64,000 nt of DNA from Nilaparvata lugens (lineage: Eukaryota; Arthropoda; Insecta; Hemiptera; Delphacidae): positions 4,134,162-4,198,161 of the forward strand of contig NC_052518.1 of assembly GCF_014356525.2 (NCBI RefSeq), in the 5' to 3' direction. The notes beneath the pieces were generated by a model. The model saw only the letters and a program-made list of their open reading frames with translations. It had not been told where the DNA came from and did not search any database. How positions within the stretch are numbered: position 1 is the stretch's first letter; every line of letters starts with the position of its first letter. Made by a program: the position numbers and the translations under genes. Below, in pieces: positions 21,168-32,299 of this stretch.

Positions 21168-21947
21168 TGCCGGGTCTACACGACAACGATATTTGCGCAA
21201 ACTTGGCTGAAAACCAGGTTTACGCAAATCTGGCATTGAGCCAAGTTTGCTCAAACCTCTGTTCACACGACACCAACTTTAGCAAAAACCTCAAGAGAGT
21301 CACACAACAGAAGAAGTGCTGAGATTCTATTCAGTTCACTATCGATTGTGTTGTGCAGTGCAGTTTGTGTTCCTCACCCGCAATGGACGAGCTACTCTTA
21401 TTGTTATCTGCCTTTCAAAAAGTATTTAAAAATGGGGGAAAAACCTAGAAGTAAGTGGAGTCGGAATTGGTTGAATAAGTTACTACTTAACAGTAATATA
21501 AAACTAATTGGGTAGGTGATAATGTATAGTTATACTCCAACTCCTCCTCCTCCTCCCACTTCTCCTCAATAATAATAATCAAGAATACTGCTTATCAAGT
21601 GAAGAGTGAATAACTATATCCATAACATTACTATAGAGTAAATAAGATAATTATTATCCATTAAAAAATCTTCCTTGTTTTTGAGTATTTTTGAGAATTG
21701 ACCTCGCACATATTTAATTTGAGGGTGCTGAATCCGAATCTGAAATCGCGAATTCTTATCTTCATTTTGAAGCGATTTAGGTTTTGATGGATAGATGAGA
21801 CATAATCGTTTCCTAGAAAAATTGACGCAAACCTGGCTGAGATTGATTGAAAAAAGCACAAACCTTCAAACCTCAGAAATTTAGAACGATCTCCCGTCTA
21901 CACGACGCAAACTTAGCGCAAACCTGCCCTGTCTTGTAGACCGGGCA
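21168..21947. mobile_element. PIF/Harbinger-like MITE (copy B)
   Basis: Same ends as copy A, with TTA at 21165-21167 and 21948-21950. At 780 bp it is shorter by two 84-bp units. It was carried along in the segmental duplication rather than being an independent insertion, since the flanks also match. Confidence 0.8.
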
Positions 21948-21999
21948 TTAGTTTAGAAGCTCTGCCCTCAGAATAAATTTTAATTGAACTGAAATTTTA

Positions 22000-22250
22000 A
22001 TAGAATGTGCACTATGTGAACTGCTCTGCTCGAAACCGCTCGGTTGACTGAAGACATGTGTACGCTCTCATGCCTACTCTAGTATATCGACCCACCCGGC
22101 AACCGAGCGACAACCGAGCGGTTGGACTGGAGACTACAACCGCCGCGATTCGCCAGCGACTACTAAAACCGAGCGTTGCATGTGTTTCCCTATACCTGGC
22201 AACCGCGCGACAACAGAGCGTAAATCGCTGTCATGTGAACACGCTCTAAG
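22000..22250. mobile_element. MITE end with GAGCGACAACCGAGCGG motifs
   Basis: GC-rich for this window, with repeated CGAGCG/CGCTCGG words, ending GTCATGTGAACACGCTCT at about 22247. This is the reverse complement of the start of 15161-15310. Short ORFs here reflect the repeat. Confidence 0.55.
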
Positions 22251-22284
22251 TTTTGCACAGACTTTAGTCTAACTAAATGAAACG

Positions 22285-22410
22285 ACTAAAAAATTATCAA
22301 AACCACAGATTTTGTGATTAAATCTGTGGTCTTAACATTTTCTATTTTTACTTAATATGAATAATTACCACAATATCATCTTCACAACTACACAGAAAAA
22401 TGACTTTATA
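22285..22410. repeat. Fragment related to the 36.7 kb palindrome family
   Basis: AAAACCACAGATTT, TTAAATCTGTGG and TAATATGAATAATTACCACA are shared with 36750-37030. It is a degraded copy. Confidence 0.5.
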
Positions 22411-22565
22411 CAACCGAGTCTTTAAAAAAACTTGGCAATATTGCTAGCATTTCTACCCAACACTCAACATGGTTCTCAATGGCTGATTCTTCATGAAAAA
22501 TTAACTGATGAGAATGCCTATTCGTTGATGGAATAGGTTATGGTTTTTAGCTATTACGACATTAC

Positions 22566-22704
22566 CCATCGTTGCTTATAATGCTAGCGGAGAAATCACT
22601 GCTGTCTGAAGTTCCAATTCCACCACGAAAAAAATCAGAAAGTCCATTAGGAGATGATGGTCCACTACTGGAAACAAATGATGGAGGTCCACTCCAACCT
22701 ACAC
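22566..22704 (-). CDS. PPIP5K: PPIP5K exon (Gly/Ser-rich)
   Basis: Acceptor TATTTTCAG and donor GTAATG. It enters in phase 1 and exits in phase 2, matching its neighbours at 26065 and 20768. The 46 residues read VGWSGPPSFVSSSGPSSPNG followed by LSDFFRGGIGTSDSSDFSAS and end ISNDG. It is serine- and glycine-rich with no catalytic motif, and lies downstream of the conserved LETLHN block. A plus-strand ORF over the same bases is a shadow. Confidence 0.75.
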
Positions 22705-22713
22705 CTGAAAATA

Positions 22714-23000
22714 AAATGTATTTACATTTACTAAAATGTATTTACATTTACTAAAATGTATTACAATTCGAAAAAATAGCCCAACAAACGTGTAAATTTC
22801 GCTATATGGGCCATTTTGGAAATCATACAATTTCATTTTATTTACAACAAAATTCATCTTTGGATTTAGAACATTCCTTGTCGAGAAGTAAAACTAAATA
22901 ATAGAATTTCGCTATGGACCATATTTTTGGAAACCATAGAATCTCATTTTATTTATAACAAAATTCATCTTTGGATTTAAAAACTTCCCAGTCCAATAGT
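22714..23000. repeat. Short direct repeats in intron
   Basis: A 20-bp unit, AAAATGTATTTACATTTACT, repeats about 2.5 times at 22714-22760. A block of about 85 bp containing ACAAAATTCATCTTTGGATT occurs at 22795-22885 and again at 22910-22995. Confidence 0.7.
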
Positions 23001-23599
23001 GAAACTCATAGAGTTAGGACTTGAAAAGGGTGCCAGAAATCAATTAGCGCTGTGTTGTAAATTTATTTTCTTCTACAAACAATTTAAACTTCGAATTAAA
23101 AAAAAAACTTTTGAAGTGAAATCACTCAATTTTTAGCATCTTCAGACTGGGGAAACTCAAAAGTGATTTTATTTAAACATCAATAATTGACTGAAATGCT
23201 GGAATAAGACTGAAGTAACTAAAAAAATGATTAACTAGAATGGATGAACTGTCTGAAAAATTTTGCAAATGTGATAAATAAAATAAACAAAATGTGGTGA
23301 AACGCTCACCAGTGATGACATTTTTAGGCATTCCAATTGAAAAGTCAGTCTCACCGCTTAAAAAATGAAATTAAATCAAATTTATTCACTCAAAATTTGT
23401 ACAAAATATTCACAAAACTATTGAACAAGTCAGCTAAGCGAACTGTTTATTTTTCACGGTAACATAGCAAGTAAACAGTTGATATATGGAATATATTAAG
23501 AAATTGATAATATGTGAACTAAGAATCAAAGAATTAAACTGAAAAATATTAAACTATTCCTATCAAAATTTGGGAAAGGAACGGATTTAATTTAATTTA

Positions 23600-23815
23600 C
23601 TTATCACATTGTGTACAAATACTTAACATGAGGAAAGGCACAACAGGCTCATGCCCAAAACTGTCCCATTTCCAATTTATACTATACTGTCCAAATCAAA
23701 ATGTTGGTTATCTCACTTTCACTTTTCAAAATACAATTTGGTCTAAGCCTGTAATTACGATCAATAATTTATTATTTGTTTGTAAGTCATTACATTCATC
23801 AGTACCGTGAATAGC
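23600..23815. repeat. Dispersed retroelement-tail-like repeat
   Basis: Contains GCACAACAGGCTCATGCCCA and ACTGTCCAAAT, paralleling the copies at 10.43 and 15.33 kb. Confidence 0.5.
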
Positions 23816-23854
23816 ATTCTATTCTGATGGACATTATAATAGATTTATAATAGA

Positions 23855-24330
23855 TAAAATCTTACCTCCAATCTCAGATCAGAAAAATCACTCATCTTCA
23901 AATGCTTTTAACTCAAGAATAGGAGGGAATTTCGCCAATGTGATGACATATTATTGTTCGTCTCGTCAAGTACTATCATTCCTCAGAGTTTGAGCGATTT
24001 CAATTTTTGCAAAAATCCGTGTTTTTTATTCATGGATTTCATGAAAAATACTAATCTCCCAGATTTGGTTGATATTCGGGCTATGGAGAGAGGTTGACCT
24101 AACAAGTGTTGTGCTATAATATGAGACGTTTCGCTACAATACAGGGTGAGTTATCCACTGAAACATAAAATCTTACCTCCACTCTCAGATCAGGAAAATC
24201 ACTCATCTTCAAATGCTTATAACTCAAGAATAGGAGGGAATTTCGCCAATGTGATGACATATTATTGTTCCTCTTGTCACTAGTATCATTTCTGGGAGTT
24301 TGAGCGATTTTTTTACCATTTTTGCAATAT
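23855..24330. repeat. Element with about 155-bp direct repeats; inverted copy at 37190-37500
   Basis: AGAATAGGAGGGAATTTCGC and neighbouring sequence occur at 23855-24000 and again at 24172-24315. The section between includes ATTTGGTTGATATTCGG. The reverse complement of both parts is found at 37190-37500. It may be a deleted retroelement with terminal direct repeats, or a local duplication. Confidence 0.6.
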
Positions 24331-24354
24331 AAATATCCAATCATAATCGATAAT

Positions 24355-24535
24355 GCCGCATCCACACTCTCGCCAAGTGCGTACAAATGACGGCGAGCGG
24401 GAGAGTGTGGATGGGTGGTTTGCCAGCGCTTGCCATTGCTCCGGTTTTTGTTGAGCGAAGGCGAGTGACCAGCCGAGCATCCGCAAATGGTCACATTACA
24501 GTGTGGATGGCAAGACCAACTTGCCCAAGCTTTAA
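24355..24535. mobile_element. MITE fragment with GAGTGTGGATGGGTGGTTTG motifs
   Basis: GAGAGTGTGGATGGGTGGTT and TTTGCCAGCGCTTGCC, in inverted arrangement, recur at 42800-42985 and more weakly at 40420-40560. The ORFs on both strands follow from this repeat. Confidence 0.55.
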
Positions 24536-24550
24536 TCTCTTAGTTCAATA

Positions 24551-25957
24551 TAGAGAAAATATAGGATAAGAATATATCCCATGGTATACCCTATACCATC
24601 GCCCTAATTATGTTTCAATTTTCAATGTTAACTTGAGCCGATAGTCCTGGTACCTCTTTTTCGTGAAGCTATGTGAGGCTGGTAGTCTCTCATAGTGTGC
24701 CGTTCTTAGACTCTTACACCCAACAACACAGTAATAATAGACAGTAGTCAACAGTAATAGATCATAATTGACAAAAATTCAGCTTGAAATTTGGAACTTC
24801 AACGACTTATGTCCGGTTGTAGAGTCGCTACATAAAGTCACCCATAGTTAACAGAGCCATTAGTTAACAACTCGCCCATAAATAGATGTTCGTTGCAGAG
24901 TCGATTGCCAGACCCCTTTTAACTATGGCTCCGATAAGGCACACACATAAGTCACACTGCTGCTCATACCACTTTTTGCGTGGTATGCTTCTATCCAACT
25001 AATGTATTGGCAACGGGGAGCGAATCATTGTGAACAGTTCTTCCAAACCTCCAGTCGGATGACGTCACAACTTGGCGCTTGTTTATCATAACACTGCTGT
25101 CTGCTTATTTGTGTTGTTTATGTTTGGAGGTTACGAATCAAGATTGTAAACTGCAAACTAATTTGTAATTATTTCAGTTAGTTTGATTTTTGATAGCTAA
25201 AATTAGGTAAAATTATAGGTAGATAATTAGGTAAAATAAAATTAGAGGTAAGAGTAAAATAAGTGACTGGTGTATTTATTATTGTATAATATTTTTTTTT
25301 TAATTTTACCTGAATTATTTCATTGCCTTCTGGCATTTTGATATATCTTGGAAGCAAAGCAGCCAGTTTACAAGATATAATTATTTCTAATGACTCTGCA
25401 TACGGTGCTTATTATTAAAAGTAATAATAATTAATTATTCAAATTTATTAAATTATAAAATTTATCAAAAATTGTATTAAATCGTCGTTCAAGCAGCTCG
25501 AATAGTCAATGATATTTTATCCAGTTTATTTACACTTTACCTACAGTTGCAAATAGTTAACGTTATTGTAATGTAATCAACGATTATGTATGACCATTTT
25601 CGTCTGTCTTTTAAAACATGCAAACAAGTCAACATAACCTTAAAATACACTTGGCGCGAATGTATTGTGGATTTATAAGCACGATTTTGGGCATTTAAAT
25701 AAAGAGCGCTTTTAGTTATTGGTAGCCTCAGATGACGTCATCTGCTTGTAGGTTTTTCGTCTCTGCAACCTGTTTGTTGGCGCGCTGTTACCTATCGGCA
25801 GAGCAATAGCAAACAGAAAGTCTCTGCAACGAAATTGTCCTGTTAAATAGTTGAGTCCGCGCTGTTAACTATGGACAACGTTATTTGTCCACTCTGCAAC
25901 GGGGCACTAAACCATGGGATATCTTCTTATGCTATCTTTTCTCTACGGTTCAATGTC
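24551..25957. mobile_element. TA-target MITE (44.37 kb family) interrupted by another element
   Basis: The left end GAGAAAATATAGGATAAGAA..ATATCCCATGGTATA and the right end ACCATGGGATATCTTCTTAT..GCTATCTTTTCTC are inverted and match the ends of the intact copy at 44369-44635. The middle is occupied by the separate TIR element at 24808-25910. Confidence 0.65.
24808..25910. mobile_element. TIR element of about 1.1 kb nested in a MITE
   Basis: The left 100 bp (GGTTGTAGAGTCG, CCCATAGTTAACAG, TTCGTTGCAGAGTCG) match the reverse complement of the right 95 bp (AACGTTGTCCATAGTTAACAG, TTTCGTTGCAGAGAC). The interior is AT-rich without a transposase. Confidence 0.6.
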
Positions 25958-26064
25958 ATTTGAAATTTTCATCTTCGTTTACAATTATCAACTTCACAAA
26001 CAAGATAAACTGTCAAATTGTTGGTTAGGTTATGTGTTTGGTAAACTGTTCAAACTAGACTTAC

Positions 26065-26256
26065 TATTGTTAGGAGACTGTACCGACTGCGGCAGAGGCG
26101 TGGAAGGGTGTTTTGGAGGAGATGAAAGTGGTGTGCGATATAGCAGAGCTCTTGACATCTTGTCCAGAAACATATCAAGCTGGCGTAGAGATAACGCATT
26201 GTGGAGGGTCTCCAATGGACGTATCAAAGGCACACCACCACACCCTTCAAGAGCGG
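26065..26256 (-). CDS. PPIP5K: PPIP5K exon with conserved [10 protein letters not shown] block
   Basis: Acceptor TTTTTGCAG and donor GTAAGT; phase 1 in and phase 1 out. It encodes [20 protein letters not shown], then [13 protein letters not shown] and a proline/serine-rich end ([20 protein letters not shown]). The [11 protein letters not shown](K/R)Q segment followed by a helix is a conserved element near the C-terminus of animal PPIP5K proteins. This is one of the strongest pieces of evidence for the gene's identity. The exon order (after the SSSAPNL exon) agrees with the vertebrate protein. Confidence 0.92.
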
Positions 26257-26429
26257 CTGCAAAAATAAATACATAATGCATAAAAAATACACTTCCAATC
26301 GCCGCTAAGCTACAAAAGAGGCATTTTAGTTTCATAAGAGCTAATTCCTTCATCTATAATATTATAAATAGATATTGTCCTTTATTGTAGACTAGCAGGT
26401 AGACATTGCTCCGCAATGTTTTATTCAAA

Positions 26430-27860
26430 ATTTGAAAACTTGGCCTACTGAAATCTTGAAGAATTTAAAATAGGTCTATAACCATCCTCGGTAAATTAAG
26501 AATCAATAAGCAAAATTTCAAGTTAATCAGTCCTGTAGTTCAGACGTGATGATGCGTCATTCGTGAATTCCCTATCCGGTACATGTATAAGCCAATTCTT
26601 TACTTCAGGGGTCTCCAAACTTTTCCATCCAAGGGCCAAATTGTTAATTCTAGGGAGGCTTAGAGGGCCAATAGAAAGGATGTACGTGGAATTTGACTTG
26701 TGGGCCACAAACGACGGGGGATTTGGGGGTGTAAAATTATTATATTTCCATTAAAATAATATGAGGAGTTTAAAGTAGGTTTAATTAAAACACAGGAAGG
26801 AACAAACCAATTCATTTCATTTCAATACAAAGTCAAATTTATTGAGTGTAGAAAGGTCATAAGAAAACTTGAGAATGCATGAGCTTAGGAAGTTGAACAA
26901 AATATGATAACTTTTTCTCAATAGTAATAAGACAACTTGACAATACACGAATTTACAAAAAGTTACCAAGCTAAAAGAGAATACTTATTTTTAGTGAGAA
27001 TATTGCATTTTTTCCACTCAAAATGTCCGCCCATTTAGGATCAAACTTTGTGGTTCCAATCATTAAAATTTATTCCAAATGTTCATCTGATAAGGAAGAT
27101 TTGTATTTGGATTTAACAAACTTCATTTTTGATAATGTCTATAGACTTGTTGAAGAATTATTGAAAATAGGCCTATAAGAATCCTCGGTTAATTAATAAT
27201 TTATAAGTAGCATTTCAAGAAAATCAGTCCAGTACTTCAGAAGTACAAGCATAATTTTCCTATCCTCTACACGTGTATACGTGTTCAAGTCAGTTCTTTC
27301 CTTTGTAATAGTATCGAAGATGATAGATAGGTGGATGATATATCCATCTATCTATCATCGTCTATACTATAATAAAGGAAATTAATGAGAATAAATTTTG
27401 AAAGGTTTGAGATATCGATGTGCGGGTTTCACCATACCTTTTCTCTGGAAATCCTGTATCGGAATCATGTATCATATGACAACCTTTCAATTAAAAAAAG
27501 AAGTTGGATCCAAAATGGCGGTTCCAAAATGGCGGAAAAAATTTGGGTGCGACGGGAAACCTGTTTTTTTTATTCGAAAAGGATCCCCAATCATACCTAT
27601 CTTCTAATTTCCCTTTTAAGAGAAATGTTCTGCTGCTTCCTTACAACAACTGAAAGCATGACAAATAGTTGAAAACTTGATGATCATCAAATCTTGAAGA
27701 ATTTAAAATAGGTTTATAACCATCCTCGGTTAAGCAAGAATCTATATGCAAAATTTCAAGTTAATCAGTCCAGTACTTCAGTCAGTTCATCACTACGTGA
27801 TGATGCGTCAAACATAATTTTCCTATACTTTACACATGTATACACGTGTTTTATAGTATA
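26430..27860. repeat. Repeated AAATTTCAAGTTAATCAGTC-type segments, three copies
   Basis: Blocks with CATCCTCGGT, AAAATTTCAAGTTAATCAGTCC and GATGATGCGTC occur at about 26430-26560, 27150-27290 and 27690-27860. Between them lie a hAT remnant and a fragment of the 7920-8733 MITE family (27380-27620, with AAAATGGCGG and AGGATCCCC). They are dispersed repeats of unknown class. Confidence 0.55.
26608..27140 (-). mobile_element. hAT element remnant
   Basis: CAGGGGTCTCCAAACTTTTC at 26608 is a typical hAT end, and the sequence after it includes AGGGCCAAATTG. On the minus strand at about 26980-27140 the translation gives MKFVKSKYKSSLSDEHLE, resembling the C-terminal region of hAT transposases, with a stop soon after. 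The other end was not found. Confidence 0.65.
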
Positions 27861-27869
27861 GAAGATAAT

Positions 27870-28870
27870 AGATGGATGGATGATCATTGTTATTTTACTA
27901 AAAGATAGAATAAGTTGAATAGTTTCCCTTTCAGAGGGAATTTTAACAACCCACAAAAATCATTTTTCATTTGAAGATATAACGAAAAGGTACATATGAC
28001 CTTATTTTTTTTGCTCAGCTTGCCAAAATATCCCTCATTCCAATATTAACATTTTCGACTGACTGTACAGTGAGTCAGTCATTCTATCAGGGCTCGAATA
28101 ATTTTGAAATTTTAATTAAATAAAAATGGAAGAGAATAATTTATTTATGTAAATATCAACACCTTTATTCAAAGACATATTAACTGCATGCGTTTTCATA
28201 TTGCCGATACAGCATTGATGAAACTGTAGAGGTTTATTTAGCACTTTGTCTCAAAAAACTGTTCTAGCTCAAAAATTAATAATCCATGCCACGTGTAGGC
28301 CTAAAAATTGCATCAGGAAAACGAATTTTCAAAACTATGTTTTTTCTAAACATATGCTTTTGAGATAATTTCTTTGATGCAGCTGTTTCACATTCACCAT
28401 ATTATTATACAGAGTTTGTGAAAATGAAAATATTTATTAATATTATCAAAACAATACTATTATTATATTTATAATAAAAATATTATCATTATTATTAAGA
28501 ATATTTATCAATTATCAAAACAATATTATTGAGGTTAAGTGCTATCAGGTAGAAAGCAGTAATAGAAACATGTTCCTTTTTTAATTTCGACCATATGATT
28601 TGGTGATTTTGTAATGAAATCGTATGCACCATTGATAAAATTTGAACATTAATTCAGAAAAATCTAGAAGGAAAATTGAAATTTGGGCTTTCAGGTGCAC
28701 GAGATTGATATTTTTAGAATTTATGTGCAAAATTTGGAGATCTAAATCATTCCTGTTTTTCCGGTATGCAATCCACAAGTTGACATGTTTTGATGCGAAC
28801 AAACGAACACACGAACAAACACAACCCTACTCTCTCTTATTATATAGATAGATAGATTTAAATGGAAAGA
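27870..28870. other. Intron; no gene recognised
   Basis: AT-rich sequence with a repeat-like end CTCTCTCTTATTATATAGATAGATAG just before the donor of the next exon at 28879. Short ORFs here lack splice sites or homology. Confidence 0.4.
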
Positions 28871-28879
28871 AGGACTTAC

Positions 28880-30046
28880 CAGCAACAGCAGCCGTGTTGG
28901 GAATCATGTCTCTTAGATTTGGCGCGCTGGAGGATCCACTGATGACTGCGGTGGAGAAGAGGCTGTTGGAGCTGCCCCTGGCGTGGGCTATGTGACCCCC
29001 ACACGTGGCGTGAAAGTAGCTCATCTGGCCTGAGATGCTGTGTCTATGGCGTCGGGACAGACCAGGGTCTGGGGGGGAAAGATGGGTCACACCCAAACAA
29101 TGGGATACAGATTGGGTTCGCCTCTCAAAAGTTGGCTTTCTTATTTTATTTTGTGGACTATCTTTAGCTGTTTCTGGTCCCTTTGGACTATCTGGACTAT
29201 TTTTAGTTCCCTCCGATTGATCGGACTTTGATTGGGTTAGAATGATTAACGGTTTAGAGCCATCGGAAACATATTCTGATGGCGATATTCTATCACCACA
29301 CTCCCCCCAACCTAGATCATTGCTACAACAAGAAGCCGACCACATGTCAAAATAATCGTTTCCCGAGGTACTCTCAAGCAATGTGTTGGGTGAATTTTTA
29401 TGCTCAATATTCCTACAAGAATGGGAGGATTTTTTCTTGACATACCGCTTGAACTGACTTGGGGACTCTTTCGACAAAAATTTATCTTCACATTCATTTT
29501 GAAGATCATTTCTATCAGCAAACTTGTTTTTCCTGATCGCGCCTAAATTCTTTTCCCCATCATTCTTCGATTCGATCTGAGGGAAAGAAATATTCTTCTT
29601 CATTTGATCACTGACGATCTTCTTCTCCTTATGAGTGAAAACTTCAACATGAGCGAGATCTAGAGCTTGTAGATCGATCCCTGTGGCAGATGACATCTTC
29701 ATCTCGAGTTGCTTTTTGTTAGTGAAAAAACCTTTTCTTTCGCGTTTCTTCAATTTTGAAAAGAGAGTAGACGCAAGCTCCATCTTATCCTTGCAAGGAC
29801 CGCTTTGGCCACTACTCAGATCAACACTCCTCGATCGATTTCCAAAAATATTAAGATGTTTAAATCTGGCCGCAGCGAATTTATTTGGTTTCGATATTAC
29901 AGATTCTATGTCATTTTTTCTATTACTTTTATTGAAGGTGGAATCCCCAGATATTCTACTATTGAAAACTAGTAAATTCTCTTTATATTTTTTCTGTTTC
30001 TTGATAATTGACATTTCTTCTTCTTTGCTAAGTGATTCACCTATCC
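28880..30046 (-). CDS. PPIP5K: PPIP5K, large linker exon (Lys/Ser-rich, SSSAPNL)
   Basis: The 1167-bp exon is open throughout. The acceptor is probably GAATGATGTAG, because the next upstream AG would bring an in-frame stop. The donor is GTAAGTCC. It enters and leaves in phase 1. Most of it is a basic, serine-rich, probably disordered linker ([30 protein letters not shown]). Near its end is [14 protein letters not shown] and then [20 protein letters not shown], which parallels the [16 protein letters not shown] segment that follows the phosphatase domain in vertebrate PPIP5K. The linker is much longer here than I recall for vertebrates. Confidence 0.88.
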
Positions 30047-30061
30047 CTACATCATTCAAAT

Positions 30062-31084
30062 GATAATATTATTCTAAACAAATTGGAAAATAAAAATGGT
30101 CGTTGAGATTTATTAAAAGTTTAATTTGTTTGGATGTTTATTGATAGAGAAGGCAGGAAGAAGACAAGGTTGAAGGGTAGAAAAGCAACAAAAGAAAAAG
30201 AAAGTAAAGTGAATATGAAATGGGGAAGCCTCAGGTATCAAAAAATAATATTTTAATGAATGAAAATTATTCACAATGAAAATAAATGAACTGAAATTAT
30301 TAGAAAAATGGTAAACCATCCTTTAAAAATACCTACTCCAGTATAGAAATTGAAAATCAAAGTACCATTTTTTCTACTTTATTTAAAAAAAGTAATTTTA
30401 TTACAAAAATAAAAGGATACTTTGATTTTTATAGAAATACGAGTAGCCCTTACTAAGAAAATGAATACCTACTCCAGTGTATTGAATATTCTGAGTTGTC
30501 ATTCAACATTAGAAAAAATCTTTTGATAACATAGTTTCAGATAGATTTCAACACATCTTAGATATTTCATTGAGAATCAAATGAAAGTGACAAATACATT
30601 AAACTACAGATTTCAAGTTGCAAAAATTTGTTACAATTCAAAGAATAGTTTAGCTCCACTTAGGTAAAACCGCTTTCACCTCTGGTTCTTTTAAAGACAG
30701 TAATCAAGTTATTTACAACTATAGATCAGATATTGAGTGAATAAATGTAGAATTGTATAATTGAACCAGTCATTGAAAGAAAATGAAACTAGTGTGGAGA
30801 TGTCTAGAATCTATTAAAAGGAAGAAAAGTTTCTGGATTTGAAGGGTGCAAAACCAATACTTTGTTATGCCAAAATTTCAAAATTCTGGAATTCAACGTC
30901 ATGAAGATGTATGTACCATTTTTCTTGTTGATTATCAATATATGGCCATATCAAAGCTTCTAGTGAATGATTTATCTACTAATTATTGGTTAATTGAATT
31001 TTGAGGATTATCATGAGATAATGCAATCACTATGGATTTTATATTTGGATTAAGACAATCCTGATAAATATAAGTTACTAAATA
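30062..31084. other. Intron; no gene recognised
   Basis: AT-rich with no convincing exon, repeat array or transposon end. A hexamer block TACTCCAGTGTA/TACTCCAGTATA occurs twice near 30335 and 30470. Confidence 0.4.
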
Positions 31085-31660
31085 TACTACATCTGAGATT
31101 TAGGATTTGAATTTACAGTAATAGATAGATGATAATACTATTGAAGGCATTGAAATGGTTAAACTTTTTAGAAAAATCGTCTGAAATCTGCACTTGCTCC
31201 TTAAAAAAATATTTTAGAGATTTAGGATCTTTATAATTAATTATAGAGAATAAGGATTTACAGTAATATATAGATGGTAGTGCTATTAAACACATTGAAA
31301 TGGTTAAAAGTTTTAGAAAAATCGTCTGAAATCTGCACTTGCTCCTTAAAAAAAATATTTTAGAGATTTAGGATCTTTATAATTAATTATAGAGATTTAG
31401 GATTTAAATTTACAGTAATAGATAGATGATAATACTATTGAAGGCATTGAAATGGTTAAACGTTTTAGAAAAATCGTCTGAAATCTGCACTTGCTCCTTA
31501 AAAAAAATATTTTAGAGATTTAGGATATTTATAATTAATTATAGAGATTTAGGATTTAAATTTACAGTAATAGATAGATGGTAAACGCATTGAAATGGTT
31601 AAACTTTTTAGGAAAATCGTCTGAAATCTGCACTTGCTCCTTTAAAAAAATTATGAAGTT
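31085..31660. repeat. Tandem repeat, unit 143-152 bp, 4 copies
   Basis: TGAAATGGTTAAA occurs at 31151, 31296, 31448 and 31591, each followed by AAATCGTCTGAAATCTGCAC and TTGCTCCTT. The units also contain TTATAATTAATTATAGAG, a small palindrome. It is noncoding and sits in a PPIP5K intron. Confidence 0.9.
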
Positions 31661-32124
31661 ACATGCGAGTAATTGATGAATAATTCAAGATTGAAGAACT
31701 GCCGCTCCAGTGGAATTGAAATTTGTGAAACCAAAACATGCATGTTAATGAAAATATATTAGTTTGGAAAGATGGCGGAAGAAATGGGGGGTCCAATAAT
31801 CATTTCATGGGAAGCCAAACTGATGCTTCAATCCAACCCTTAACACCAATAAACTGCTTGCATGCATATTGTAAAGAATAATATTATAAAACATTTTTCA
31901 ATATAAGCTATGTATTTTGTGGAATGAATAGGTAGCTTTGGCTAATGTTGCTTGGGAAATCGAGAGCTGGAAATGGAATTATAAGAGGTTCTGTTTTAGA
32001 AATATATCATGATAAAAAGTGGTTGATAATTTCTATTTTTGGTTTCAATTATTTGGAAAGCATAATTTTATTTAGAATGTTCTTATGAAGAACGCGTTAT
32101 TTGAGGATATTTAAAGTTGGAACT

Positions 32125-32295
32125 TTAAGGTGCGTACAGATTTACGCGCCGCGATCATGAGCAATTCACTTTTAATCAGCTGATGCCAAGCTTTTTATAC
32201 CTGTATCTTACCGTTTCTGTAAAAATACAGATATAGTCAGCTGATTAGAAGTGAATTGCTCATGTTCGCGGCGCGTATATCTGTACGCACCTTAA
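32125..32295. mobile_element. piggyBac-like MITE, TTAA-flanked palindrome
   Basis: TTAA at 32125-32128 and 32292-32295. Ends GGTGCGTACAGATTTACGCG and CGCGTATATCTGTACGCACC; inner AGCAATTCACTTTTAATCAG. Closely related to 1799-1953 and 43367-43535. Confidence 0.85.
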
Positions 32296-32299
32296 CATA

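Larger units (their letters stand above)
20321..21971. repeat. Segmental duplication, copy B
   Basis: Near-identical partner of 13098-14913, in the same orientation. It carries the same PPIP5K exon and Harbinger-like element but only one 84-bp unit. Confidence 0.9.

Noticed and set aside
22572..22754. Plus-strand ORF over the 22.6 kb exon
   Set aside because: The minus strand has acceptor, donor and phase continuity; the plus-strand frame has none.
24114..24569. Overlapping ORFs of 126 and 60 codons
   Set aside because: They fall in a GC-rich inverted MITE fragment repeated at 42.8 kb and have no splice context.
29035..30063. Plus-strand ORFs opposite the large PPIP5K exon
   Set aside because: Shadows of the minus-strand exon, which has matching splice phases and family homology.
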